From a virus, in the IMG/VR virus record IMGVR_UViG_3300030380_000566, positions 1-51,883 of that record: 51,883 bases of DNA. One strand, 5' to 3'. Position numbers and translations under genes: made by a program. The notes below the pieces were generated by a model, which saw nothing but the letters and a program-made list of their open reading frames with translations, was not told where the DNA came from and did not search any database. Shown piece after piece: positions 24,958 to 32,264 of this stretch; position 1 is the first letter of the stretch, and each line of letters starts with the position of its first letter.

Positions 24958-25171
24958 TGCGTATTTTTTCCAATATTATTTTAGCAGTGCTAACCCAACC
25001 GAAGTCATCAGTTTTGAATGTACCATTTTCTAAAATAGTTTCTAAAGCCATAAATAATTCAGCTATATCGTCGTCTGTTAAATCTTCTCTAACTCTACGG
25101 AACAGTTCTACATTTTCATGCTTGTTCTGCCAGTTAGTTAATCTCCATGATTCAATTGGTGGTATTGTCAT
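24926..25171 (-). CDS. Small hypothetical protein between primase and helicase
   Basis: The product has 81 residues. It opens MTIPPIESWRLTNWQNKHEN and continues with a helical acidic middle (REDLTDDDIAELFMALETIL). No family is recognised. The ATG directly follows the primase stop, and the end overlaps the UvrD-like gene by 32 bases, which indicates translation within the replication operon. It could be a small helicase or primase partner, but that is only from location. Confidence 0.55.
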   Translation of the reverse strand: MTIPPIESWRLTNWQNKHENVELFRRVREDLTDDDIAELFMALETILENGTFKTDDFGWVSTAKIILEKIRNGKIKDFTQG

Positions 25172-26704
25172 TTAAAAATCCTCCTGTATTGTTGATGGTA
25201 AGTCTAGGTCTTCTTCTTCATAAAACTCTGGTGCTGTAACGGACCAGACCTTGACAGGTTTACCTTTTATTTTAAAAGTTTTACGTTCTGCTCCTGCATC
25301 TCTAAGCCAAGACCATATTTGATGTTGGTTAGAATATTTGTACCTTCTAGTTTCTAAGTAGATGAAAAGATCTTCAGATCTAAAAAATACTCTTTTAGTT
25401 TCTATATCATGATAAGGTTTACCATTCATTATTTCATCTCTATGACGAGCCTGCACCTTACCAGTTAAGAATGTATCTAAGAATCTTTCAAACTGACCTT
25501 TAGGTGAAGCATCATCAGGATCTTGTACAATCTCTACTACTTCAAGTAATTCATTTATACGATGCTCCCACCTTTGAGCAGGCATAGTGGATGGGCATTT
25601 GTTTAATCTTTCTACACAAAGTTTTTGTAACTTGCGTTGGTCTAATAATTGGTCGGTGTTTGTTTCAATACGTTCCCCACCTATTTCAATATACCATCGT
25701 ACAGATTCTTTATTTGTAGTTTCATATTTAGTAATACTATCTATTTCAATACTAGCCCCAGACATATTAGACCCAACCCCAAACTTACGTTTAATACATT
25801 TAACTCTTTCACAATAGTTACAGATGGGTGCTTGTTTGCAGGTATATTCATAATCCTTTTTAGCTACACCTTTAACTATGCCACTAACCTCTGAAGCTGA
25901 TAGGGGAGGTTTAACATATTCATAGTTATGCTTCATGACGTCTTCTTGCCAATCGTCTGGGTTCTTTTTTCTATAGTAAACTCCTATATTAAATAAGGAC
26001 ACATTCCTAGTACCCTCAGGAAAGCCCATAGTAGATAAATGTTGTAAGCATGGTGGACCATCTTCAAACATATCTATGAGTCTTGGTTGATAGGATTGTA
26101 ATTTTTCTAAGGTTGTTGTTTTACTTTCTGCATAATCTAAAAATTCTTTTAGCGATAATTTTTTACCATCTTTAATAGCATATCGCTCTGAGTTCTCGCC
26201 ACCATGATAACATAAGTTAATCCAATTACCTCTATCACGTTCATTGGCTCGATTAGTTTGTTTAGGAAATATCTCTACACCACCATAGCCTAATTGTGCT
26301 GCGAACTCATTTAGCTTACTTACTACCTTAGTAGCTTTGACTGGTGGGTCTAAGAATAAATAAAGATGGGCTCCTCCACTTTTACTACGGCACAGAACTA
26401 ATGGGGTATCTTTTATTCTTTTTTCAAGATCTTCTAATTTTTCATTTAAAGTTATAGCACCTTTAATATCTATATCAATCGCTCCAAAGCTACATGTATT
26501 ATCACTCTTTAACATTATAATACCTAATATATAGTCTTCACCATTGAGGTGGTCTTGATAATTTTTAATGGTGGGAGGTTCGGATATAGTTAAAGCCCTG
26601 CCAGATAACTTACCTTCAGCTGACTTGTTGAATACTTTATATTGACCATAAGCATGTTCATAGCCACTAAAGAGTTTCATAAACCTTTTAATGTTATCTG
26701 GCAC
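25172..26704 (-). CDS. Archaeo-eukaryotic-type primase (TOTE-like PrimPol)
   Basis: The product has 510 residues. The catalytic core shows FGAIDIDIK (Asp77, Asp79), CRSKSGGAHLYLFLDPP (His113 in the SxH motif) and GGVEIFPKQTN (144-151), the order seen in AEP primases of the TOTE-conflict type. A zinc-type cluster Cys289, Cys295, Cys298, Cys303 follows, then a C-terminal domain near GKVQARHRDEIM. It would make primers, or act as a primase-polymerase, for the phage DnaE polymerase. No DnaG or replicative DnaB-type helicase is seen nearby. Confidence 0.82.
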   Translation of the reverse strand: MPDNIKRFMKLFSGYEHAYGQYKVFNKSAEGKLSGRALTISEPPTIKNYQDHLNGEDYILGIIMLKSDNTCSFGAIDIDIKGAITLNEKLEDLEKRIKDTPLVLCRSKSGGAHLYLFLDPPVKATKVVSKLNEFAAQLGYGGVEIFPKQTNRANERDRGNWINLCYHGGENSERYAIKDGKKLSLKEFLDYAESKTTTLEKLQSYQPRLIDMFEDGPPCLQHLSTMGFPEGTRNVSLFNIGVYYRKKNPDDWQEDVMKHNYEYVKPPLSASEVSGIVKGVAKKDYEYTCKQAPICNYCERVKCIKRKFGVGSNMSGASIEIDSITKYETTNKESVRWYIEIGGERIETNTDQLLDQRKLQKLCVERLNKCPSTMPAQRWEHRINELLEVVEIVQDPDDASPKGQFERFLDTFLTGKVQARHRDEIMNGKPYHDIETKRVFFRSEDLFIYLETRRYKYSNQHQIWSWLRDAGAERKTFKIKGKPVKVWSVTAPEFYEEEDLDLPSTIQEDF

Positions 26705-26715
26705 GAGCTCTTCCT

Positions 26716-27537
26716 CTACATTACGTCAGAGTCATTATCATCATCTTTAGAATCTTCTGGGGCAACTTTTACATCGCCTGACTTAATTTGGTCTCTGAAG
26801 GCTCTAGCTGATAAATAGATTTGGTCACCATTTTTAAGTTGCTTCATGATGCCTCCACTATCACTATCAAACATAGGCTCAACATCCCAACCAAACCATT
26901 CACCTTTATCATTACTCATAGGCACAGTCTTTAACTTATAAGCATTATAAAAGATAGCAGGATTAAACACCCCATTACCATCAGGCTTAGGAACTTGTAG
27001 AGCAGCAGTCATACTATTCCATCTACGAGCAACCTTTAACATACTACTTGTCATAGATATTAAAGCTTGAGTAGTGGCTCCTGTTTTTTCATCATACAAG
27101 TACACAAAGTACTCTGCTGTAGTTACTACTTCATTACCCTCAGTGGTGATGTCTTTCATTGAACCTTGAGGCTTCTCACACATCTCAAGGATACTGCTAT
27201 TAGTGCCATGGTCTTTAACTAAACCACCACCAGCATCTCTAGGCTTCCACTCAATGTACTTTCTATTATAGTTAACTGGGATTACTGTTACACCCTTTTC
27301 TCCACTATAGATATCTTTAGTTACTGAGTTCATAATATCCCCAACCTCAGCACCTTCAATATACTTACCATCCCTTTTATTAACTTGTGGGGAATTAGTT
27401 TGTAAGACTTGAAGTCTGGGTATCATGTAGTCTTCGTTGGTCATACCTTCTTGACCGACACTAGCATCTTCCATTAGCATAGCTGGGTCAATTGTTGATA
27501 CTGTAGTATCATTCTTTTTTTGTACTGCTTTCACCAT
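26716..27537 (-). CDS. Probable single-stranded DNA-binding protein
   Basis: The product has 273 residues. A conserved core (EDYMIPRLQVLQTNSPQVN, then EKGVTVIPVNYNRKYIEWKP and ARRWNSMTAAL) is seen in many phage replication clusters. The tail EDSKDDDNDSDVM is strongly acidic, as in T7 gp2.5 and bacterial SSB, where it recruits partners. Position between primase and a conserved early gene supports an SSB role. No OB-fold motif can be proved by eye, so the name is an inference. Confidence 0.55.
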   Translation of the reverse strand: MVKAVQKKNDTTVSTIDPAMLMEDASVGQEGMTNEDYMIPRLQVLQTNSPQVNKRDGKYIEGAEVGDIMNSVTKDIYSGEKGVTVIPVNYNRKYIEWKPRDAGGGLVKDHGTNSSILEMCEKPQGSMKDITTEGNEVVTTAEYFVYLYDEKTGATTQALISMTSSMLKVARRWNSMTAALQVPKPDGNGVFNPAIFYNAYKLKTVPMSNDKGEWFGWDVEPMFDSDSGGIMKQLKNGDQIYLSARAFRDQIKSGDVKVAPEDSKDDDNDSDVM

Positions 27538-27538
27538 A

Positions 27539-28132
27539 TTAATTACTCCTTTTTATAACGGCACGATGGCCAGTGAAAATTTTAAAAACGTCATAGGGAA
27601 CTTCTTTACCATTGGCTATTTGTTCTTTGAGCCAAGAGTTAAGTCTCCTAGGATTTACTTCAGACTTGTTAGCAAAGTCTAATTCTTTATCATTTAATAT
27701 CTTTTCAAATTCTAAAGCCTTAGTATCTTCACCAGTTTGAAACTGAACTACATAGTTGTTACTAATTAAAGACTCAGCCTTATTACTTCTAAGGTAAGTG
27801 TAACAGCTATCTTTACGTTGTACGAGTTCCTGCTTGAGTTCACCTTTGGCTCTATCTATGGCACCATTACTCGGTGTACTACCAGAAACTACATCATTCA
27901 CTGAAACCTTTGTACCATCATTTAACTTAAACTCTTTTACGTTAAGGTTGTTCATTAACTCTGGTAAGTCTATTTCAGAAACTTGTCGTAAGTTCTGCTT
28001 CGCTAGTTTGAGTTGTTCTTCAAGACGGATTACCTCATCTTCGAGTTGGATCTGTCTTTCAGCTAACTCACTACATGCACCTATTTCATTGGATGAAGGT
28101 GCTACATCCTCTAGCAAGTTTATTTTAGTCAT
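27539..28132 (-). CDS. Conserved early phage protein with coiled coil
   Basis: The product has 197 residues. Residues 20-60 form a coiled coil (LAERQIQLEDEVIRLEEQLK, then AKQNLRQVSEIDLPELM). Further on come EFKLNDGTKVSVNDVV and a C-terminal NSWLKEQIANGKEVPYDVF. I recall this pattern as a conserved early protein of marine podoviruses, always near the SSB-like gene. The ribosome-binding site is TAGAAAGGAAAT. The function is unknown. It overlaps the upstream gene by eight bases. Confidence 0.6.
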   Translation of the reverse strand: MTKINLLEDVAPSSNEIGACSELAERQIQLEDEVIRLEEQLKLAKQNLRQVSEIDLPELMNNLNVKEFKLNDGTKVSVNDVVSGSTPSNGAIDRAKGELKQELVQRKDSCYTYLRSNKAESLISNNYVVQFQTGEDTKALEFEKILNDKELDFANKSEVNPRRLNSWLKEQIANGKEVPYDVFKIFTGHRAVIKRSN

Positions 28133-28499
28133 GCTTTATTTCCTTTCTAAATTCCAAGGTGGTCGGCATGTACCAGCCAGCTCTTCTATCCCTATCACCT
28201 TGCTCGATGTTACGTTCCCATCTGAGAACATTAATGATTGGAGATACTTCTGCAGCCAAAGCTGATACTATCATCACTGCTATTGGATCTCCACCTCCTG
28301 CCCAAAGTATATAGTCATTGGGACTGAAGTCTTTTAATAACCTACGAGCTTTCAAGATGGATGGTCCTGTTAAGAACTGAGGCTTTTCATTAGGCTCAAA
28401 TATAACCTTCATTGAACCATAACGAGTAGCATCTGTTAAATCAGGAGTCCATCCAAATTTATTCTCTCGTGGTCGTTGTACTAAGTAGACTGTTGCCAT
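28125..28499 (-). CDS. Conserved hypothetical early protein
   Basis: The product has 124 residues. The C-terminal half carries DYILWAGGGDPIAVMIVSAL and NVLRWERNIEQGDRD, a pattern I have seen in short early proteins of many tailed phages. No catalytic set is visible. It overlaps genes on both sides by a few bases and belongs to the first leftward transcription unit. Its function is unknown. Confidence 0.6.
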   Translation of the reverse strand: MATVYLVQRPRENKFGWTPDLTDATRYGSMKVIFEPNEKPQFLTGPSILKARRLLKDFSPNDYILWAGGGDPIAVMIVSALAAEVSPIINVLRWERNIEQGDRDRRAGWYMPTTLEFRKEIKHD

Positions 28500-28786
28500 G
28501 GATCTGTTTCTTTTATCTTATCATAATTGTTAGGTGATACATCTAAATAGAGTTTTGTAAAATCCTGCTTGGTTGAACTTTTAGTCCACTTAAAGTTTTT
28601 AGGATCTTTTGGGCTCATTATAATTAACCTAAACTCATCATTATTATGAGGCATTGCAAAAGTAACAGGGTACACCATGTCGTCTTTTAAATTATCTATG
28701 TAGCCTTCTTTGATGTTTCTATTACGACCTACTTTTATAGATTCATCATTAAAGTCTTTTAATTGTTGCTTAGTTAAATATTGCAT
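28481..28786 (-). CDS. First gene of leftward early operon, hypothetical
   Basis: The start is set at the ATG ending at 28786 (MQYLTKQQLKDFNDES), because the longer TTG start lies inside the GAGAAAGGAAT ribosome-binding site. The product has 101 residues and is mixed alpha/beta, with RLIIMSPKDPKNFKWTKSST and YLDVSPNNYDKIKETD. No family is recognised. It is the first gene after promoter P4, so it is probably among the earliest proteins made and could act on the host. Confidence 0.6.
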   Translation of the reverse strand: MQYLTKQQLKDFNDESIKVGRNRNIKEGYIDNLKDDMVYPVTFAMPHNNDEFRLIIMSPKDPKNFKWTKSSTKQDFTKLYLDVSPNNYDKIKETDPWQQST

Positions 28787-28816
28787 AGTTAATTCCTTTC
28801 TCAATAATATTGTTAT

Positions 28817-28845
28817 ACTATATATAGAAAATAATTTAAAGTAAA
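28817..28845 (-). promoter_or_regulatory. Sigma70-like promoter P4 for early operon
   Basis: On the minus strand, TTTACT (28840-28845), a 17-base A/T spacer and TATAGT (28817-28822) precede the GAGAAAGGAAT site of the 28786 gene. It has the same -35 and spacing as P1-P3 but no palindrome in the spacer, so it may be unregulated or differently regulated. It diverges from P3, and the GGTAAC repeats lie between them. Confidence 0.6.
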
Positions 28846-28867
28846 ATATTTTTTTCCTAGGATCTGG

Positions 28868-28980
28868 GGTAACTTGGTAACTGCGGTAACTTAATCTCTG
28901 TAAGCCTTAGTTAGTAAGGATTATATCTGGGTAACCAGAGTAAGAATCTGTTGGTAACTTTTTTAATACTTTGGTAACTT
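28868..28980. repeat. Six GGTAAC repeats (iteron-like) in divergent control region
   Basis: GGTAAC occurs at 28868, 28876, 28885, 28930, 28953 and 28973, all on the plus strand. Four copies extend to GGTAACTT. The first three are 8-9 bases apart; the others are 45, 23 and 20 bases on. The 238-base gap 28805-29042 holds nothing else but promoters P4 and P3. Such arrays are typical of replication-initiator or transcription-activator sites, so this is a candidate origin or early control region. Confidence 0.6.
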
Positions 28981-28985
28981 TAGGC

Positions 28986-29014
28986 TTTACTTATTTGAAC
29001 AGATGGCGTATAAC
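28986..29014 (+). promoter_or_regulatory. Sigma70-like promoter P3 for rightward early gene
   Basis: TTTACT (28986-28991), a 17-base spacer and TATAAC (29009-29014) are followed by GAGAAAGGAAT (29027-29037) and the ATG at 29043. The layout equals that of P1 and P2, on the opposite strand. Confidence 0.65.
28991..29006. promoter_or_regulatory. Operator-like palindrome O3
   Basis: The site TTATTTGAACAGATGG shares 13 of 16 bases with O1. It overlaps the last -35 base and ends two bases before the -10 of P3, as O1 and O2 do in their promoters. Because the site is close to palindromic, it works in either orientation. Regulator binding is inferred. Confidence 0.55.
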
Positions 29015-29042
29015 ATAGTTATAACTGAGAAAGGAATAAATT

Positions 29043-29684
29043 ATGATAGTACAATATGATTATAAAGGCGAACCAATTCAAACTTTTAGAAGAACTTTTG
29101 AACATAGAAAAAAGTACACTGGTAATGAGCCTACTAAATGGGAACACTTTAAGGATGACTTCAATCAAATCAGAAAACATTTTGAAACTGGTCGTTGTAG
29201 ATTTTATAATGATGATGAGAAAAAAGTTTATGTTCACTCTAGAAAGATAGTAGACCATGTAGAGAAATATGGTGAAGAACCTATGGACGTTTGCTTAAGT
29301 GATGTTTGGGATTTAAGTGATTTAGTTAGTTTTGTTTTAAAAACTTTAGAACATAGAAAGTCTCCTGTTCATTATAACTATGCTAACCATATGGGTTGGA
29401 CTGATGTTAACCCTTGGGAGGTTACTATGATAGTTAGTGAGAAGACTATTGAAGTTAAAGAGATGACTGCTACTAAAGATGATTCTGTTAAACTTAAATG
29501 GGTAGCTGGAGGGTTTGCTGGTCATTGCGTTAATCAAAGAGACCAAGAATGGTTTATAGAATCTAATCCTAATGGTGCAAGAAAAAGAATCCGTAGAAGA
29601 AAAGATGGATTCTGGTATGATAAATATAACAACAGATTTGTATTATCATTTGAACCACATAAGTTTTACGACTATAACTTTTAA
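29043..29684 (+). CDS. Lone rightward early protein, unknown function
   Basis: The product has 213 residues. The C-terminal third (WVAGGFAGHCVNQRDQEWFI, then RKRIRRRKDGFWYD and SFEPHKFYDYNF) is basic and aromatic and looks conserved. The N-terminal part is charged (RTFEHRKKYTGNEPTKWEHF). No known enzyme motif is visible. It has its own regulated promoter and ends before a strong terminator, so it is a one-gene unit pointing away from the early block. A regulatory or host-takeover role is plausible but only inferred. Confidence 0.65.
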   Translation: MIVQYDYKGEPIQTFRRTFEHRKKYTGNEPTKWEHFKDDFNQIRKHFETGRCRFYNDDEKKVYVHSRKIVDHVEKYGEEPMDVCLSDVWDLSDLVSFVLKTLEHRKSPVHYNYANHMGWTDVNPWEVTMIVSEKTIEVKEMTATKDDSVKLKWVAGGFAGHCVNQRDQEWFIESNPNGARKRIRRRKDGFWYDKYNNRFVLSFEPHKFYDYNF

Positions 29685-29703
29685 TAATTATTTTCATAAT
29701 AAT

Positions 29704-29750
29704 AAAGGGCTACTTACTCCTTAATTCTTACTCCAATCAAGTAGCCCTTT
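29704..29750. terminator. Bidirectional rho-independent terminator
   Basis: AAAGGGCTACTT (29704-29715) pairs perfectly with AAGTAGCCCTTT (29739-29750), a 12-bp stem with a 23-base loop. T-rich tracts flank both sides (TTATTTTTTC to the right; the left flank reads T-rich on the minus strand). It separates the convergent genes 29043-29684 and 29751-30062. Confidence 0.8.
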
Positions 29751-30062
29751 TTATTTTTTCTTTTGTTGTTTATTTTTTAGAACTTGTTTAGCTTTCTTTG
29801 CAATTTTAACTACTTCATTCTTGCCCATAACTTTTGCCCTTTGTTCCATTACAGTTAAGATTTGAATCTTTCTTGCATATGGTTTAGAAATCTTTTTAAC
29901 TTTCTTTACAGTTTCTCTGGCATCAGATGGAGTAGCAAATTTTATTTTTACAGTATCTTTAGGATTCTCATCTGTATATAATCTTCTTGAAGACCCTTTA
30001 GGTTTTCTACCTGTACCAACTTTAGGATCTTTCTTTTTTCTTTTTGTAATTTTATTTGCCAT
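29751..30062 (-). CDS. Small strongly basic protein
   Basis: The product has 103 residues, about a third Lys or Arg, with basic ends (MANKITKRKKKDPKVGTGRK; KQVLKNKQQKKK). A central segment KFATPSDARETVKKVKKISK may be helical. No family is recognised. No Shine-Dalgarno is seen, and TAAAAT lies just six bases before the ATG, so the message could be leaderless. It is isolated on the minus strand between a terminator and the terminase region. Nucleic-acid binding is likely from charge. Confidence 0.55.
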   Translation of the reverse strand: MANKITKRKKKDPKVGTGRKPKGSSRRLYTDENPKDTVKIKFATPSDARETVKKVKKISKPYARKIQILTVMEQRAKVMGKNEVVKIAKKAKQVLKNKQQKKK

Positions 30063-30066
30063 AATA

Positions 30067-30166
30067 TTTTAGCCGAAGCAGTAAACTAAACACAACATAT
30101 AGTAATTTATCCCCAAATTATCATAACAATTGTTATTAATGGTTTTAAAAAATACTTCGGCTAAAA
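30067..30166. repeat. Long-range inverted repeat enclosing a palindrome beside terminase
   Basis: TTTTAGCCGAAG (30067-30078) and CTTCGGCTAAAA (30155-30166) are exact inverted copies 76 bases apart. Between them lies the perfect 14-bp palindrome ATAACAATTGTTAT (30123-30136). The full gap 30063-30310 also has a direct repeat AAAGTGTTAATT/AAAGTGTTGATT (30196 and 30244) and no convincing gene. Its place between a basic gene and the small terminase makes a pac/cos site or a divergent operator the main candidates. Confidence 0.55.
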
Positions 30167-30310
30167 ATAATTATCTTATTCCAATAAATAAAAATAAAGT
30201 GTTAATTAAGTTATTAATCAAATAATTCTGCACATATAAATTAAAAGTGTTGATTTTCATAAGTTATTTTTTATTTTAATTAGGAATTGCAACATTTATG
30301 CGAGGATAAA

Positions 30311-30877
30311 GTGTCGGAAGAAAATACAGAAAATAAAAGAAAAAGAGGAAGACCACCAAAGCCACCAGAACCAAAGGTTCAAGTGCAAAGACCAATTAAA
30401 AATGGACCACACAATAAATTCAATGGATCTTTTAAATCTGTAGAGCCATTAGGCACAGAAAAGGTTTTTAGGAAAAAGAGATATAAGTGGAACCATCAAG
30501 CATTAATAAACTGGATTATGGGACAAGCAGATCCTGCAGGCTTTCTTGGTGCAGTGATGACAGGCAAAGAAATATTCCCAGTATACAAGCAAGATGGTGA
30601 AGGTAAAGTAGAACATGTAGGCAAAGTATCAGCTGACCCAGAATTAAGAGTTATGGCAGCAAAAACTCTGTTAGGTAAATGTGTTCCTGATTTAAAAGCT
30701 GTAGAAATTAATTCAACAGTTGAGCAAAAGAAAGTAATTGACATAACAAGGATATCAAGCGATGACCTCAATACCATTGAACGAGCTCTTGAGCACTCTG
30801 TCATTGAATCAAGTGAAGGCAGAGAAGAGCAGGAGGAGTCTGAAGGAGTTTATCAAAAACAGCTGGACAACAGTTGA
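30311..30877 (+). CDS. terS: Terminase small subunit
   Basis: The start is set at GTG 30311 because GAGG lies five bases upstream. A TTG at 30287 has a poorly spaced site. The 188-residue product opens MSEENTENKRKRGRPPKPPE, an AT-hook-like basic segment, followed by YKWNHQALINWIMGQADPAG and MAAKTLLGKCVPDLKAVEIN. The ending is acidic and helical. Position directly upstream of and overlapping the large terminase supports the call. It should recognise the packaging site and recruit the ATPase subunit. Confidence 0.7.
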   Translation: MSEENTENKRKRGRPPKPPEPKVQVQRPIKNGPHNKFNGSFKSVEPLGTEKVFRKKRYKWNHQALINWIMGQADPAGFLGAVMTGKEIFPVYKQDGEGKVEHVGKVSADPELRVMAAKTLLGKCVPDLKAVEINSTVEQKKVIDITRISSDDLNTIERALEHSVIESSEGREEQEESEGVYQKQLDNS

Positions 30878-32264
30878 ACCTGGAAGAGACTTCCACGACA
30901 ATTGGCACATTGATGCTATATGCGAACACTTACAAGCAGTAGTTGAAGGTGACATTAGGCGATTAATAATAAACATACCACCAAGACACATGAAGTCAAT
31001 TACAGCATCAGTGGCACTACCAGCATGGTGCTGGACTAAATATCCTAACAAGAGATTTCTGTTTGCTAGTTATGCCAACTCTTTGTCAATAAGAGATTCT
31101 GTAAAATGTAGAAGATTAATAGATAGTAAATGGTATCAAGAGCATTTTGGAGATATGTTTGATTTAACTACTGACCAGAACCAAAAGCAAAGGTTTGAGA
31201 ATAATAAAACTGGGATGCGCATAGCTACGTCAGTTGATGGAGCATTGACTGGTGAGGGTGGTGACATTATAGTTATAGATGACCCACACAATGTCAGAGA
31301 AGCAGAATCTACAACAGTACGTGAAGGTGTTCTTGATTGGTGGGACCAAGCCATGCAGACCAGACTCAATGACCCAAAGACAGGTGCATTCATTATTATC
31401 ATGCAACGAGTACATGACAATGACCTAACTGGCCATATACTTAGCAATGACTATGATTGGGACCATTTATGCCTACCAGCCAGACATGAAGCAAACCACC
31501 CATACCCATCAACCTCTACTATAGGCTTCAAAGACCCACGCACTGAAGAGGGAGAATTACTTTGGCCAAACAGGATAGACGAGTCCACACTAGACAAGCT
31601 TGAGCAATCACTAGGCATGTATGCTGCTTCTGGTCAATTACAACAACGACCATCACCCAAAGGTGGCTCAATATTAAAACAAAGATGGTGGCGAGAATGG
31701 GAAAGTGCAGACTTACCTTCTGTAGAATATGTGATACAATCATGGGACACTGCCTACTCAACAAAAGAGAAGTCAAGTTACTCTGCTAGAACTACTTGGG
31801 GTGTTTTTAAATATGAAGGTTGTTGGAATGCTATTGCTCTTGACTGTTGGTATGATAGAGTAAGCTATCCTGACCTCCGCAGAGAAGCACAAGAAGCATA
31901 TGACGATTATGAACCAGACGTTGTTCTAATTGAAAAGAAGGCTAGTGGTCAATCCCTAATACAAGACCTTAGGATGAGTGGTGTACCTGTGTTACCCTAT
32001 ATGCCAGACCGAGACAAAGAAGCACGTGCCCATGCAGCATCTGCACTTTTAGAAGATGGTAGAATCTGGTACCCAGCAAAAAAGAAGTGGGCAAAAGATC
32101 TGATTGAAATATGTTCTTCCTTTCCAACAGGAGAAAATGACGATATAGTAGATACATGTACACAAGCATGGCTCAGGCTACGCAAGTCTTGGTTCTTGAC
32201 CCACTCAGAAGATTGGGAAGATGAAGACCAAGAAATTATAGATAGGAAACCATTATATGGCTGA
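30762..32264 (+). CDS. terL: Terminase large subunit
   Basis: The product has 500 residues. The ATPase has a variant Walker A PPRHMKS (73-79) and Walker B IIVIDDP (169-175). The nuclease has SWDTAYS (Asp329), VVLIEKKASG (Glu391) and PTGENDDIVD (Asp460/461). This is the DNA-packaging motor and headful or cos nuclease. AAGGA lies nine bases before the ATG, supporting the start even though it overlaps terS by 116 bases. Its last eight bases overlap the portal gene. Confidence 0.93.
   Translation: MTSIPLNELLSTLSLNQVKAEKSRRSLKEFIKNSWTTVEPGRDFHDNWHIDAICEHLQAVVEGDIRRLIINIPPRHMKSITASVALPAWCWTKYPNKRFLFASYANSLSIRDSVKCRRLIDSKWYQEHFGDMFDLTTDQNQKQRFENNKTGMRIATSVDGALTGEGGDIIVIDDPHNVREAESTTVREGVLDWWDQAMQTRLNDPKTGAFIIIMQRVHDNDLTGHILSNDYDWDHLCLPARHEANHPYPSTSTIGFKDPRTEEGELLWPNRIDESTLDKLEQSLGMYAASGQLQQRPSPKGGSILKQRWWREWESADLPSVEYVIQSWDTAYSTKEKSSYSARTTWGVFKYEGCWNAIALDCWYDRVSYPDLRREAQEAYDDYEPDVVLIEKKASGQSLIQDLRMSGVPVLPYMPDRDKEARAHAASALLEDGRIWYPAKKKWAKDLIEICSSFPTGENDDIVDTCTQAWLRLRKSWFLTHSEDWEDEDQEIIDRKPLYG

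Noticed and set aside
28481-28804. Longer TTG start for the first early gene.
   Set aside because: The TTG overlaps the GAGAAAGGAAT ribosome-binding site shared by many early genes. The ATG ending at 28786 has the right spacing.
30211-30225. TTATTAATCAAATAA near terS resembles the early operator.
   Set aside because: It is one base short and lacks the G/C core found in O1-O3, and no matching -35/-10 frame surrounds it. In such AT-rich DNA a match of this quality is expected by chance.
30250-30278. TTGATT plus a T-rich -10 as a promoter for terS.
   Set aside because: The -10 (TATTTT or ATTTTA) is weak and the spacing ambiguous. The A/T richness makes such matches common, so no promoter is called.
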